64,000 nucleotides of DNA from Eubacterium ventriosum (GTDB lineage: Bacteria; Bacillota; Clostridia; Lachnospirales; Lachnospiraceae), in assembly GCF_025150745.1 (NCBI RefSeq), contig NZ_CP102282.1, positions 372,001 to 436,000 on the forward strand, given 5' to 3'. The stretch's first letter is position 1. Every line of letters begins with the position of its first letter. Positions 31,061 through 39,300 of this stretch are shown here, one piece after another. Position numbers and translations under genes: made by a program. Below the pieces are notes generated by a model. It was not told where the DNA came from and did not search any database. It saw only the letters and a program-made list of their open reading frames with translations.

Positions 31061-31379
31061 TCTTTTTTTCCACTTCTCTAACTGAAAGAATCAGCTTTCT
31101 CATATATGACCTTAAACTTTCCATGTCATCACGTTTATAAAATCCTGCATTATTTTTTCTTGCTATCTGGTTTATGTTATTTCCTATGTGATTTACTTCA
31201 TTAATCAGTTCTGAAAGCATCTGCCTTATCTCAGGATAATCTTCCGGTTTCTGGCTTAAAAGGAAACGCATATAATCTGAATCAGTCATACCATACATTT
31301 TTGCAAATTTTCTCAACGTCTTTGCTTCGGTTTCAGTAAATCGAAAATGCTTTACTACCTTATGTCTGTTATCTGCCAT
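31038..31379 (-). CDS. mobC: MobC relaxosome accessory protein
   Basis: 113 residues. An N-terminal ribbon-helix-helix-like segment (HFRFTETEAKTLRKFAKMYG) is followed by the MobC signature LINEVNHIGNNINQIARKNN. MobC binds next to the nick site and helps open the DNA for the relaxase. ATG 31379 follows AGAAGGT. It is the first gene downstream of the oriT-like region and is coupled to the relaxase. Confidence 0.9.
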   Translation of the reverse strand: MADNRHKVVKHFRFTETEAKTLRKFAKMYGMTDSDYMRFLLSQKPEDYPEIRQMLSELINEVNHIGNNINQIARKNNAGFYKRDDMESLRSYMRKLILSVREVEKKIGSNKGS

Positions 31380-31783
31380 TTACATTACCTTCTTTCCTAG
31401 CGAGCAATAGCCACCCAATTAATTCTTCTTGTTTTGAAAATAATACACATCCATCTGCCACCTGTAGTCTCACCTCCTCTTATCCGTATTTTGTTAAACA
31501 TCAATAAACCCTCGTCCCCATAAACGACCTGTCAGTCGCAAGATACGCATTTGGTGATACAAATGCCATTCTTGTTAGGGGAACAGCCCCTAAAACCCCT
31601 GATATATCTAATATTCTTCTTTCCCCCTGAAAAAGTGAGGGGGATTTTTAAAAGTTACTAAACTTTTTGACAGGGGTCCCCCGAATTTTTACCACGGAAA
31701 TTTTTTATCTTATTTTTCTACTTTTTATTTTTGCCATGGAAATCCCCCCGAAATTTTGAAAGTCACTAAACTTTTCCGAGGTA
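31380..31783. other. Probable oriT region
   Basis: A 404-bp gap upstream of mobC, dense in symmetric sequence. GCATTTG (31547-31553) pairs with CAAATGC (31560-31566); TTAGGGG (31575-31581) with CCCCTAA (31587-31593); TCCCCCT (31622-31628) with AGGGGGA (31638-31644). AAAGTTACTAAACTTT (31651-31666) recurs almost exactly at 31759-31774. Inverted repeats just upstream of mobC/relaxase are the usual oriT layout for MOBP systems. The nick site is not identified. No gene is seen in this stretch. Confidence 0.6.
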
Positions 31784-32758
31784 CTACCTGCACTTTTTCG
31801 GGGGGATTATATTTTTGCTTTTTACTGCTTTTATCCAATCGTTGTAATCTTTAAAATCCTTTGGTGGTGGAAGTTCACTGACTTCATATCCCTGCTTCTC
31901 ATACTTATCTTTCAAAGCTTTAGACGCTTTTCTGCCCGGCTCATCATTATCAAGACATAATCTGATAAACTTTATTCCCGGATGTTCTTTAAGAAATGTC
32001 TCAAGCGGAGCATCCGCAACCATTCCCAGTGCGATTTTATTTGTTTCATAATCATCGTAAATATCACAATAACTTAACAAGTCTATTGCTCCCTCAAACA
32101 CTTCCAGTTCATCTGAATTATCATTTGCTACATTAAAACCATATGTCTTGTCATTACCCTTTACGTCGCACTTAAATGCATGACCATTTTTATCAAAAAC
32201 ACCTCTCATACTTGCGAATCTTGTGGCTCCATTTTTATCATTTCCTTTAAAAACTATATTGTGGTAATCTCTTGATTCATAAATCAGTTTATGACTTACA
32301 AAGTAGTCAATGCATTTCCTGCTAATCATTCTTTTATTTTGCAGATACGAATAAAGATAATTAAAACTGTCTGATTCTTTAGGAAGAACAAATTCTTTTT
32401 CTTCTGTGTCTATACTTGATTTATCTACACAATGTTTCAGACTGTTATTTCTTTCACTGTCATCTGTTTTCTTATATCCTGCAAAATCAAGTAACCAAAA
32501 GACCGCTTCTTTAACATCCATTCCTGCAAACACTCGTAAGAAGTCTATCTGGGAGCCACCATTACTTCCCTTTTCACTTTGTCTCGACCAACGATACCAG
32601 TTAGTCCGATTGTAAATCCTTATGGAATCCATTTCCTTTAAGGTATAGTACTTTCCAATCTTTTTTACCGTGTAACCAAGAAATGAAGCCACGGAACATA
32701 AATCAACAGATTTTGCTATGTCTAATTCTTCCTCTGTAAATCTGTTATTCATTTGCAT
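31784..32758 (-). CDS. DUF3991/Toprim primase-like protein
   Basis: 324 residues. The N-terminal half matches DUF3991 (LCSVASFLGYTVKKIGKYYT, then IYNRTNWYRWSR and GGSQIDFL), with the CHC2-primase-like layout. The C-terminal half is a Toprim domain: EVFEGAIDLLSYC carries the acidic Glu and LCLDNDEPGRKA the DxD pair. It probably acts in initiation of replication of transferred single-stranded ICE DNA. ATG 32758 overlaps the radC stop (TGATG); an ATG at 32752 with AGGTG is an alternative. It ends beside the oriT region. Confidence 0.85.
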   Translation of the reverse strand: MQMNNRFTEEELDIAKSVDLCSVASFLGYTVKKIGKYYTLKEMDSIRIYNRTNWYRWSRQSEKGSNGGSQIDFLRVFAGMDVKEAVFWLLDFAGYKKTDDSERNNSLKHCVDKSSIDTEEKEFVLPKESDSFNYLYSYLQNKRMISRKCIDYFVSHKLIYESRDYHNIVFKGNDKNGATRFASMRGVFDKNGHAFKCDVKGNDKTYGFNVANDNSDELEVFEGAIDLLSYCDIYDDYETNKIALGMVADAPLETFLKEHPGIKFIRLCLDNDEPGRKASKALKDKYEKQGYEVSELPPPKDFKDYNDWIKAVKSKNIIPPKKCR

Positions 32759-33300
32759 CACCTGCTCTTTTCTTTTTCAGCTACCATTGCACTGTCATTA
32801 AATTTAAGATTATTGTAATCCTGCTCAAAGACTGTTCTTCTATGCAACATAATCCCCTTTTCTCTCATGCTGAAATATTGTGCTTCATCACCACCAACAA
32901 TTATGTGATCAAGTAATGGTATCTCCATTAAATCAGTAAGTTTTATAAGTCTGTCCGTAATTTCAATATCTTCCTTGGACGGTTTTAACGATCCTGAAGG
33001 ATGATTATGAATCAATAACATATGCGCTGCATTTGAAAGAATGCTGGCTTTAAATATTTCTCTTGGACTTACAATAGACTGATTAAGGGAACCCATACTT
33101 GCCATAGTACAGTTAATGGGTGTATTATCACTTTTTAAGTTAACTACACACAAAACTTCCCTGTCCATTTCACACAGATATTTTCCAAGCACCTGAACTG
33201 CTGCTTCCGGATTTGAAATCTTTATGTCAGATAGAATTGGAGCTTCTTTTACAAGCCTTACAGACACCACGTTTAATTTAAAATCATCGTTTATCTTCAT
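32758..33300 (-). CDS. radC: RadC/JAB-domain protein
   Basis: 180 residues from ATG 33300 (GGAGG, good spacing); the longer reading from 33345 lies inside the preceding microprotein. The JAMM metalloprotease motif is intact: His98-Asn-His100, then Asp111 (LLIHNHPSGSLKPSKED). It lacks the N-terminal helix-hairpin-helix region of chromosomal RadC, like other mobile-element forms. RadC-like proteins are common on ICEs; the activity is not settled. It is coupled to the Toprim gene downstream. Confidence 0.87.
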   Translation of the reverse strand: MKINDDFKLNVVSVRLVKEAPILSDIKISNPEAAVQVLGKYLCEMDREVLCVVNLKSDNTPINCTMASMGSLNQSIVSPREIFKASILSNAAHMLLIHNHPSGSLKPSKEDIEITDRLIKLTDLMEIPLLDHIIVGGDEAQYFSMREKGIMLHRRTVFEQDYNNLKFNDSAMVAEKEKSR

Positions 33301-33403
33301 GTTCTTTATCCTCCCACTCCATCTGAATGACAAACTCTCCATCAATTGAATCTACAATTTCAGTCAATTCATCGAGCTTTTCAATCTTAATTTCAATCTC
33401 CAT
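33284..33403 (-). CDS. 39-residue acidic microprotein
   Basis: A short ORF from ATG 33403 behind AGGTGAG. It begins MEIEIKIEKLDELTEIVDSI, contains FVIQMEWEDKEHED and ends with an Arg. It fills the gap between the DUF5688 gene and radC and overlaps the radC start by 17 bp, a coupling arrangement typical of real genes. The ribosome site and dense packing support translation. No function known. Confidence 0.55.
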   Translation of the reverse strand: MEIEIKIEKLDELTEIVDSIDGEFVIQMEWEDKEHEDKR

Positions 33404-33411
33404 AATCTCAC

Positions 33412-34452
33412 CTACAATGATTTATCCTGAATATCATAGCTAATTGATTCAGCTACTGATTTTCCGTCTAATCTCTTATTTGGTGCGTTTGTTGCAATGG
33501 TAAGCTCTCTTTTATTTCTGTCATAGTGATATACTTCATTGGATAATCTGTCTTCCAAATCCACCTGATTCATATTGATGTCAATTACCATCTCCTGTAA
33601 TTCATCGGCACTATGTCCGTTTGATGATATTGCAATTACTTCATGAGTTGATGAAGGGATGATATAAATATCTGAATGTAAAATGGATGCTAATTTATCA
33701 AGATTTTCCGGAAAGAGAATTTCTGCTGCTCCATTAATTTTTCTCCTGTTTGTCATAACATACATTTTCGTTTGACTGTTATCCTCAACAACTTCACTAA
33801 TTGTGTCGTCAATTTCTTTTCTTTCCTCTTCATATTCATCCCCTGCAATTTCTTCAAACAGCATCTCACTTATTACATCCTGCATATCCTGGATGCTTAC
33901 CGGTAGAAGTTCAGGAGTATTCTTCATTGCCACTTCATATAGTTGTTCTTCATTCATTCCCATCTGACTGGCTACATCATTTGTTATTACCACTGAACTC
34001 ATGCCACTTTTATCATTGCTTATAACTGCTTTATAAATAATTGACAAATCTAAGTAATCTCTGTGCGGAATGTTCTTAAGATATTCCTCATTCTGAGCTG
34101 TATTAACCAAAGTTACAACAACGCGATCTTTAAATGTTTCAACAGCAATATCTTTGTTTTTAATAGCCTCCGGAAGATTCTTATAACCATCTAACATAAG
34201 TTCTGCAGCACAATTCATTACATAATCCAAGTTATCTCTATGCTTGTACATCTCATAAAATTCACCTACATAAATAGTTGGTGAACCTTTATACTTACTC
34301 TTGCCATCCCCTGGTAATAAATTAATTGCATCCTTCTCGCAATTAACTTTAAATACCTTGTGTTCCACGACTCTATGCTCTTTAAATTCATCCGGCATAT
34401 AATCTAAAAGTTTCTCTTTAAATACTTCTTTAAAAATTTCGTAATTCATCAT
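33412..34452 (-). CDS. DUF5688 family protein
   Basis: 346 residues, soluble and acidic. It begins FKEVFKEKLLDYMPDEFKEH, has central SIIYKAVISNDKSGMSSVVI and MNEEQLYEVAMKNTPELLPV, and C-terminal LSNEVYHYDRNKRELTIATN. This matches the DUF5688 family, which is widespread in Clostridia and their ICEs and has no known function. The start follows AGGAGG. It is the first gene of the radC-Toprim group. No active-site motif is visible. Confidence 0.8.
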   Translation of the reverse strand: MMNYEIFKEVFKEKLLDYMPDEFKEHRVVEHKVFKVNCEKDAINLLPGDGKSKYKGSPTIYVGEFYEMYKHRDNLDYVMNCAAELMLDGYKNLPEAIKNKDIAVETFKDRVVVTLVNTAQNEEYLKNIPHRDYLDLSIIYKAVISNDKSGMSSVVITNDVASQMGMNEEQLYEVAMKNTPELLPVSIQDMQDVISEMLFEEIAGDEYEEERKEIDDTISEVVEDNSQTKMYVMTNRRKINGAAEILFPENLDKLASILHSDIYIIPSSTHEVIAISSNGHSADELQEMVIDINMNQVDLEDRLSNEVYHYDRNKRELTIATNAPNKRLDGKSVAESISYDIQDKSL

Positions 34453-34473
34453 TCACTATTTCCTCCTTAAACT

Positions 34474-34508
34474 AAAAAAGAAGATGCAGTCATACAGCTT
34501 ACATCTTC
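34474..34508 (-). terminator. Rho-independent terminator
   Basis: GAAGATG (34480-34486) pairs with CATCTTC (34502-34508). On the minus strand the stem is followed by TTTTTT. It ends transcripts of the 34523-35060 remnants before the DUF5688 gene. Confidence 0.75.
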
Positions 34509-34522
34509 CTTGTTTTTTTTCT

Positions 34523-34882
34523 TTATCTAATTTTTATTTTTTCTTCATAATCCCCGTTAATATCTGGATTCATAACTACACCACCATTAGGCTCTTTAGT
34601 TTTTTCTATATTTCTTTCTGAAAATGCCCTTACAGTTTCTTTGCCTATCCAGCTATTCTCATCTGACTTTATTTTATCCATAATTATTAACATTTCATCA
34701 GTGGGGATTTCACTAATATTCATATCAAATATCTTTTTCATTTTTTCAGTACTTCTTTTGCTTCCCGTTTCATAAATAAAACGTTTGACATTAAACTCTT
34801 TTGCAATATAATCACATATTTCATCACTGTTAATACAGCTTTCTTTTTTATTTACTTCATCTTCAGAAAATGTTTTGTGCAA
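34523..34882 (-). pseudogene. Probable 5'-truncated hypothetical gene
   Basis: A 119-residue frame whose only upstream start is a TTG inside the preceding gene with no ribosome site. It has a central EICDYIAKEFNVKRFIYETG and ends DYEEKIKIR. The lack of a usable start and the 20-bp overlap with another truncated frame suggest the C-terminal part of a larger gene left after deletion. No family recognised. It could still be a short coupled gene. Confidence 0.45.
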
Positions 34883-35060
34883 AAGCGATAAAACTTAATA
34901 TCGAATCGGTAATACAAATTATTATAGCAGTTACCAAAAGACCAATCCCAATAAAGATAATACCCCAACCTGATATTTTGCAAAAAACCTTGTCATCACT
35001 TGGAGTCACCTTGTCATAATGGTAACTATGAAGCAAAGTGATTTTTTCCTTTTTCCACAA
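34863..35060 (-). pseudogene. Truncated small membrane protein (DUF3784-like)
   Basis: The frame reads LLHSYHYDKVTPSDDKVFCK followed by one or two hydrophobic segments (GWGIIFIGIGLLVTAIIICI), the layout of DUF3784-type small membrane proteins. Upstream the open frame continues as a hydrophobic stretch (FFIYLGYLLWKKEK) to a stop lying in the inverted repeat at 35084-35126. No ATG or ribosome site is present, so the N-terminus seems cut off by the neighbouring repeat-flanked unit. The C-terminus (AFAQNIF) also looks cut short. Confidence 0.5.
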
Positions 35061-35083
35061 CAGATAACCTAAATATATAAAAA

Positions 35084-35126
35084 ATGGGTGTCTCGCCTAT
35101 ATGTAATCTTTATTTGCCTTGTTTGT
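35084..35126 (+). repeat. Left 43-bp inverted repeat
   Basis: Starts ATGGGTGTCTCGCCTATATG and shares 38/43 bases with the reverse complement of 39195-39237. Differences are at positions 6, 9, 11, 15 and 24, counted from the outer end. Confidence 0.75.
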
Positions 35127-35179
35127 ATTTATATCCGACTAAGAAAAAGCTGTCATTAGTTGCTACAAATATAATCAAT

Positions 35180-35200
35180 GAGGTGGCAAATTACCACCTC
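35180..35200 (-). terminator. Hairpin after the secreted lipase-like gene
   Basis: GAGGTGG (35180-35186) pairs with CCACCTC (35194-35200). The minus-strand sequence after it is only moderately T-rich. It sits 14 bp past the stop codon. Confidence 0.6.
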
Positions 35201-35213
35201 AACCAATTCTTCA

Positions 35214-38200
35214 CTATTTCGTTTTCTTACTCTTTTTCTTTGACCAAATAGAATACTTTCTCTTGCCATTTACAGTTATATAAGTTCTTATCCTTACATA
35301 ATACTTTTTCTTTGCCTTAAGTTTCTTAATTGTCTTAGAAGTTATCTTTGCTTTCTTTATGGTTATCTTCTTTGCTTTCTTGAATTTACTCGAAGTTGAG
35401 TATTGAATTTGATAACCATTTACACCACTAACTTTCTTCCACATAATCTTAAGAGATTTTTTCTTGGATACAACTTTCTTTATAGAAGTTTTCTTTTTAT
35501 TTACTGCTTTTGTTGTACTCCCTTTTGCTATATCTGTAGATGCTCCTCTTGGTTTCGTTACTTTTTCTGTTGTTTTATCTGTCAGTATTTCATTCAGTGT
35601 CGTTGTCGCATCAACTAATGCAGTGGTTGTTTCTTCAATTGTATCGACCGTAACATAACATAATGCTGATGCATAATCTGCTGTTGCCGTAATTATTGCA
35701 GTTCCTGCTGAACATGCAACTAGATTTCCTTCACTATCCACACTTACCACACTTGAATCTGATGAATTCCACGAAACCGTTCTATCTGAAGAACCTTCTG
35801 TTGTTATATTAGCTTGAATGCTCTTTTGTTCTCCTTCTTTCATTATTATGTTATTTTCTGACAACTCAATATCGTATGCATAAACAATCATTTTGGCATC
35901 ATCAATTATTTGTTTTTCATTAGTGCTTTCATCTACCACATACATTCCTACATCTGAGCCTCTCAGTGTAAATTCAACAGATTTACTGCTCAAGTCAAAA
36001 TCTTCTTTATAAACACAGTCTTCTATTGTTGATTCATCGTCAGAAAAATTGTATACAGCAACTGAAACTGTATCATCGCCTAAAATCTTTACAGATGCAA
36101 CATTATCAAATACATATAGAAGCAGATTATTCCTTTCCTCTTGTTTATATATATACCCATACTCACTATTTTCAGAGATTTTGTCAGTTAAATCTGGTTT
36201 CCAAATCACATCTCCATCCGAATCATAGAATACTGCTTCGGCTTTTCCCTTTACTTCTATGACTTTTATACTATCATCTTCTGATTTACTCATTGACAAT
36301 TTATTTGCCACAATTCTAGAATATGCTGATATGTTTGTTCCTAAACCGGTAATACTCGTATATTTTTTAATTTTTCCGTTATCACTAACATAAATATCAA
36401 ATGTTGACTTTTTACTTCGATTCTTGTTTATGTAAATATTCTTTCCCGTTGTTTTTATTGCTACCTGTATATATTGATTTCCATCAATGACAGACAGTTC
36501 AGATTCAGGATTGTTCGATACTCCATAATTACTTATTATCAATTCGTCACTACCTGATGGATCATTAATAAATATTGGATTAGAAGATGTTTTCTTTGTT
36601 AATGAAATGGTATATATATCATTTCCACTTCCACCTTCCATAACACTTCCTGTATCATTGTCAAACAGTCTATCATCTCCCATATATCCATACAGGCTAT
36701 CTGTTCCATCTCCTCCATAAATATAATTGGACACATTTCGGTCAAGCAGCCAATTTGATGGTGCTTTTAATACATCCAAGCCAGTCGTTCCAAGAAGGAC
36801 CCTGCTTGTTTTAAATATACTTGTAATCCCAGATACACTTTCTATTGCTGATACATCTTTACTCCACTTTGACGTAGTTGATGTCTTTTCAACAATATCA
36901 TTTAATTTAAAAGTGTCTGTATCTTTGTCATATGTTATAAATGACATTGCATGGTGTGAACCTGCCAGAGCAAGAAACATATCATTCTGTTCTGTTGTGC
37001 AGAATATATTTGATGTTTTATATTGAACCATTGGATAATATCCTTTATTGCTTGCCTGAATCCAATCTGCAACAAATGTCGATGTCCCTGTCCTTTGAAT
37101 TTTACTAACTAACCCGGAAAATGCCTTTTCAAATTTTTTACTTTCACCTTCTTTCGCATATTGAACTAAAAAGTCAAATATAAATGACGAACTGCTCATT
37201 CCTTCTTCATCCGTATAATTGACAAAATTGAACGTGTCTGTTCCTGCAAAGCTTCCTGCTGAAACATTTGCCCTATCCGTAAAAGCTATGTCAACGATAT
37301 GTCCTACTGCACCATCTATACAATATGCTTTTGCACCTGTCTCAATTGATACGTATGCAGCAAGTGCTCCACCTAATGAATGCCCTGTAATAGTAACATC
37401 TGCTCCTTCTTCATCTGCAATCTTCTTTATTTGCTTATAAAAATTTAATGCATCATCAAACTGTTCGGATAATGAATCAAACAGTGCAAATTCAAAATCT
37501 GTTGTTGTCCAATCATCAGATTTATTGCTAATTGCTGTTCCTTTTAATTTAGACCTAATATAATTTTCTATTATGTCTGTATGTAGCCCTTCACTTCCTC
37601 TATATGAAATAATATAATTTCCATCAGGATTTTTTAAGCACATACCATAAAATCCTGTACTGTTATTATGATTCATGGAATTTACTATTGTATAGTTTCC
37701 AATGACATCCGCATAGAATTTCGTATAAGTAACATTCTCATTACTCCATATTAAATCCTTCCATGACTTATTTACTTCAGTAGTACTTTTAATTTCATTA
37801 TGCTTTTCATTTTCAACAAATTCTTTTACTGTTTTACCTATGTATGAATCGACAGTACTATATCCTAATTTTGCTAAAGCTGTGTATGTTACTACTGATG
37901 AATTTGAATATTTTGATAAGATTTCATACTTTTTAACAGGTTTATTAAGTTCACTTACTGTACCATCGCTACATACCGTCCCTGCATAGGAATAGAGATT
38001 AGAAGATGAAAGATTCAAATGCAAAGCGGGACGAACGGCATAATTATTGCCGTAACCTACAACATAACCATACCCATAGACATAACCGTCGCAATCGACA
38101 CTAGCTACATTATTCGCATCATGGCCCGGCGACCGCAGCCACCAACCGCAGTTGCCCCGATAGTCTAATGATTTACTTGAGTCTGTTCCCATCGCCTTGC

Positions 38201-39047
38201 AATAGGTACTGCTTTTGCTTCTTCTTGCTTTATCACTCTCCCTGTAATCGGAATCAAATCCATAAGATGTGGCACTGTCTGTATATACTTCTGATTCTGA
38301 CAGCAGGAAAATCTTATCATTGGTGTTGTTTCCACCATTTGTTCCATATTTAATACTATCATCATTGATGACGGCGGTTGTTTTGATTGCCCTCTGCTCC
38401 GAAGAACCAAATGCTGTGTCAAGAAAATTTTTACCGGTGTAATCTGTTCCACAGTCATTGGAAGATGCACTATAACCGTTGAGCCAGCTTCGGATGGTAG
38501 CGGTCTCCCACGTTACACTTGTATAGGATGTATTATACCTCTGGTCATCCAGTCCTTTATCTGCCAGCAAAAAGGCGTCATTTCCATTAACACTCAGTAC
38601 ACGCCACTTGATTGGCTCATATTTGAAGTAATGGTATGTGGTGGAATCCGACCAGTTATAAAATCTGCTTAATCTATATGTGCATGTCGCATCGGACATC
38701 TGAATCCTGCGGTATTTGTTGCCGCTGATGGTGATATCTCCATTGGCACTCCATCCTGCTGCGCTTTCTAACTGATTGTACAGACTGTCGGATATGATGG
38801 TATCACCATCCTGCAACAGGTTACTATCCAGCGCCGTGTATTTTCCCGATGGTATCACCTCAGCCTGTGGATAACTACCAAACCACACGCAGTCCCATAC
38901 GGTATCGCCATTGCTATTCTTTGATGGGTTCTGTAATGTGTGGGTGGCTGCCGATACGGTACTGCTTATACCATAGATCGGCAGCATGGTTACTGCCAGT
39001 GACAGTGCAAGCATCACTGATGTTAGTTTCTTAAAATGTTTCTTCAT
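35214..39047 (-). CDS. Secreted mosaic protein: DUF6273, class 3 lipase-like, RTX, BIG2, Fn3-like
   Basis: 1,277 residues with a signal peptide ending near SAATH. Residues ~40-365 are a DUF6273 lectin-like fold (WDCVWFGSYPQAEV, GWWLRSPG, VRPALHLNL). A class 3 lipase-like domain follows, with the nucleophile elbow GHSLGGALAAY near 556. Calcium-type RTX repeats (YGGDGTDSLYGYMGDDRLFD) lie near 775-800, a BIG2 domain near 1060-1135, then a Thr-rich linker and a Lys-rich Fn3-like end (GVNGYQIQYSTSSKFKKAKK). The DUF6273 part is far richer in G+C: 37 of 60 bases at 38101-38160 against 20 of 60 at 36301-36360. It likely acts outside the cell; substrate unknown. Start follows AGGGAGAA. Flanked by inverted repeats. 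Confidence 0.85.
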   Translation of the reverse strand: MKKHFKKLTSVMLALSLAVTMLPIYGISSTVSAATHTLQNPSKNSNGDTVWDCVWFGSYPQAEVIPSGKYTALDSNLLQDGDTIISDSLYNQLESAAGWSANGDITISGNKYRRIQMSDATCTYRLSRFYNWSDSTTYHYFKYEPIKWRVLSVNGNDAFLLADKGLDDQRYNTSYTSVTWETATIRSWLNGYSASSNDCGTDYTGKNFLDTAFGSSEQRAIKTTAVINDDSIKYGTNGGNNTNDKIFLLSESEVYTDSATSYGFDSDYRESDKARRSKSSTYCKAMGTDSSKSLDYRGNCGWWLRSPGHDANNVASVDCDGYVYGYGYVVGYGNNYAVRPALHLNLSSSNLYSYAGTVCSDGTVSELNKPVKKYEILSKYSNSSVVTYTALAKLGYSTVDSYIGKTVKEFVENEKHNEIKSTTEVNKSWKDLIWSNENVTYTKFYADVIGNYTIVNSMNHNNSTGFYGMCLKNPDGNYIISYRGSEGLHTDIIENYIRSKLKGTAISNKSDDWTTTDFEFALFDSLSEQFDDALNFYKQIKKIADEEGADVTITGHSLGGALAAYVSIETGAKAYCIDGAVGHIVDIAFTDRANVSAGSFAGTDTFNFVNYTDEEGMSSSSFIFDFLVQYAKEGESKKFEKAFSGLVSKIQRTGTSTFVADWIQASNKGYYPMVQYKTSNIFCTTEQNDMFLALAGSHHAMSFITYDKDTDTFKLNDIVEKTSTTSKWSKDVSAIESVSGITSIFKTSRVLLGTTGLDVLKAPSNWLLDRNVSNYIYGGDGTDSLYGYMGDDRLFDNDTGSVMEGGSGNDIYTISLTKKTSSNPIFINDPSGSDELIISNYGVSNNPESELSVIDGNQYIQVAIKTTGKNIYINKNRSKKSTFDIYVSDNGKIKKYTSITGLGTNISAYSRIVANKLSMSKSEDDSIKVIEVKGKAEAVFYDSDGDVIWKPDLTDKISENSEYGYIYKQEERNNLLLYVFDNVASVKILGDDTVSVAVYNFSDDESTIEDCVYKEDFDLSSKSVEFTLRGSDVGMYVVDESTNEKQIIDDAKMIVYAYDIELSENNIIMKEGEQKSIQANITTEGSSDRTVSWNSSDSSVVSVDSEGNLVACSAGTAIITATADYASALCYVTVDTIEETTTALVDATTTLNEILTDKTTEKVTKPRGASTDIAKGSTTKAVNKKKTSIKKVVSKKKSLKIMWKKVSGVNGYQIQYSTSSKFKKAKKITIKKAKITSKTIKKLKAKKKYYVRIRTYITVNGKRKYSIWSKKKSKKTK
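38025..38160 (-). other. Variable-looking segment of the DUF6273 domain
   Basis: Between GWWLRSPG and VRPAL, the codons are strings of NNY types at surface positions: HDANNVASVDCDGYVYGYGY then VVGYGNNYA. This is the look of diversity-generating retroelement variable repeats in C-type-lectin-fold proteins, where AAY codons of a template become NNY. No template repeat or dedicated reverse transcriptase is in the window, so this is a hypothesis. Confidence 0.35.
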
Positions 39048-39123
39048 TGAATGGTTCTCCCTTAACGTTATTAATCATATGAGCTACATCTCTCGGATAG
39101 TGTAACAATATGTCGTAAAATAA

Positions 39124-39184
39124 AAAATAAGAATGCAGGTTTTCCAGCATTTGATATATGTCATTATTTCTACATTCTTATTTT
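39124..39184 (-). terminator. Long hairpin inside the right inverted repeat
   Basis: AAAATAAGAATG (39124-39135) pairs with CATTCTTATTTT (39173-39184) across a 37-base loop. On the minus strand the stem is followed by TTTATTTTA. It probably ends sortase-operon transcripts before the lipase-like gene. The gap 39048-39300 otherwise holds the right inverted repeat and, presumably, the lipase-like gene's promoter. Confidence 0.55.
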
Positions 39185-39194
39185 ACAATATATA

Positions 39195-39237
39195 ACAAAC
39201 AAGGCAAATAAAGGTTACATATGGGCAAAACTCCCAT
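39195..39237 (-). repeat. Right 43-bp inverted repeat
   Basis: Counterpart of 35084-35126. Its outer end also forms a perfect small hairpin, CATATGGG and CCCATATG (39218-39240 region). Confidence 0.75.
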
Positions 39238-39300
39238 ATGTTCCACATATAAATTTAATCCAACTATAAATTCTAATTTGTTTATATAATTATACCATAC

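Larger units (their letters stand above)
35084..39237. mobile_element. Unit bounded by 43-bp terminal inverted repeats
   Basis: Left end 35084-35126 and right end 39195-39237 (reverse strand) match at 38 of 43 positions, beginning ATGGG and ending CTTTATTTGCCTTGTTTGT. The enclosed 4.1 kb holds one secreted-protein gene with its terminator and a second long hairpin, but no transposase. The neighbouring DUF3784-like gene appears truncated at the left repeat. No target-site duplication is obvious. It may be a non-autonomous cassette, or the repeats may be paralogous regulatory ends. Confidence 0.55.

Noticed and set aside
38165-38470. Minus-strand 101-codon ORF in another frame of the DUF6273 gene
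   Set aside because: No ribosome site and no protein-like pattern; a shadow of the GC-rich domain, unlike the TnpV-like case.
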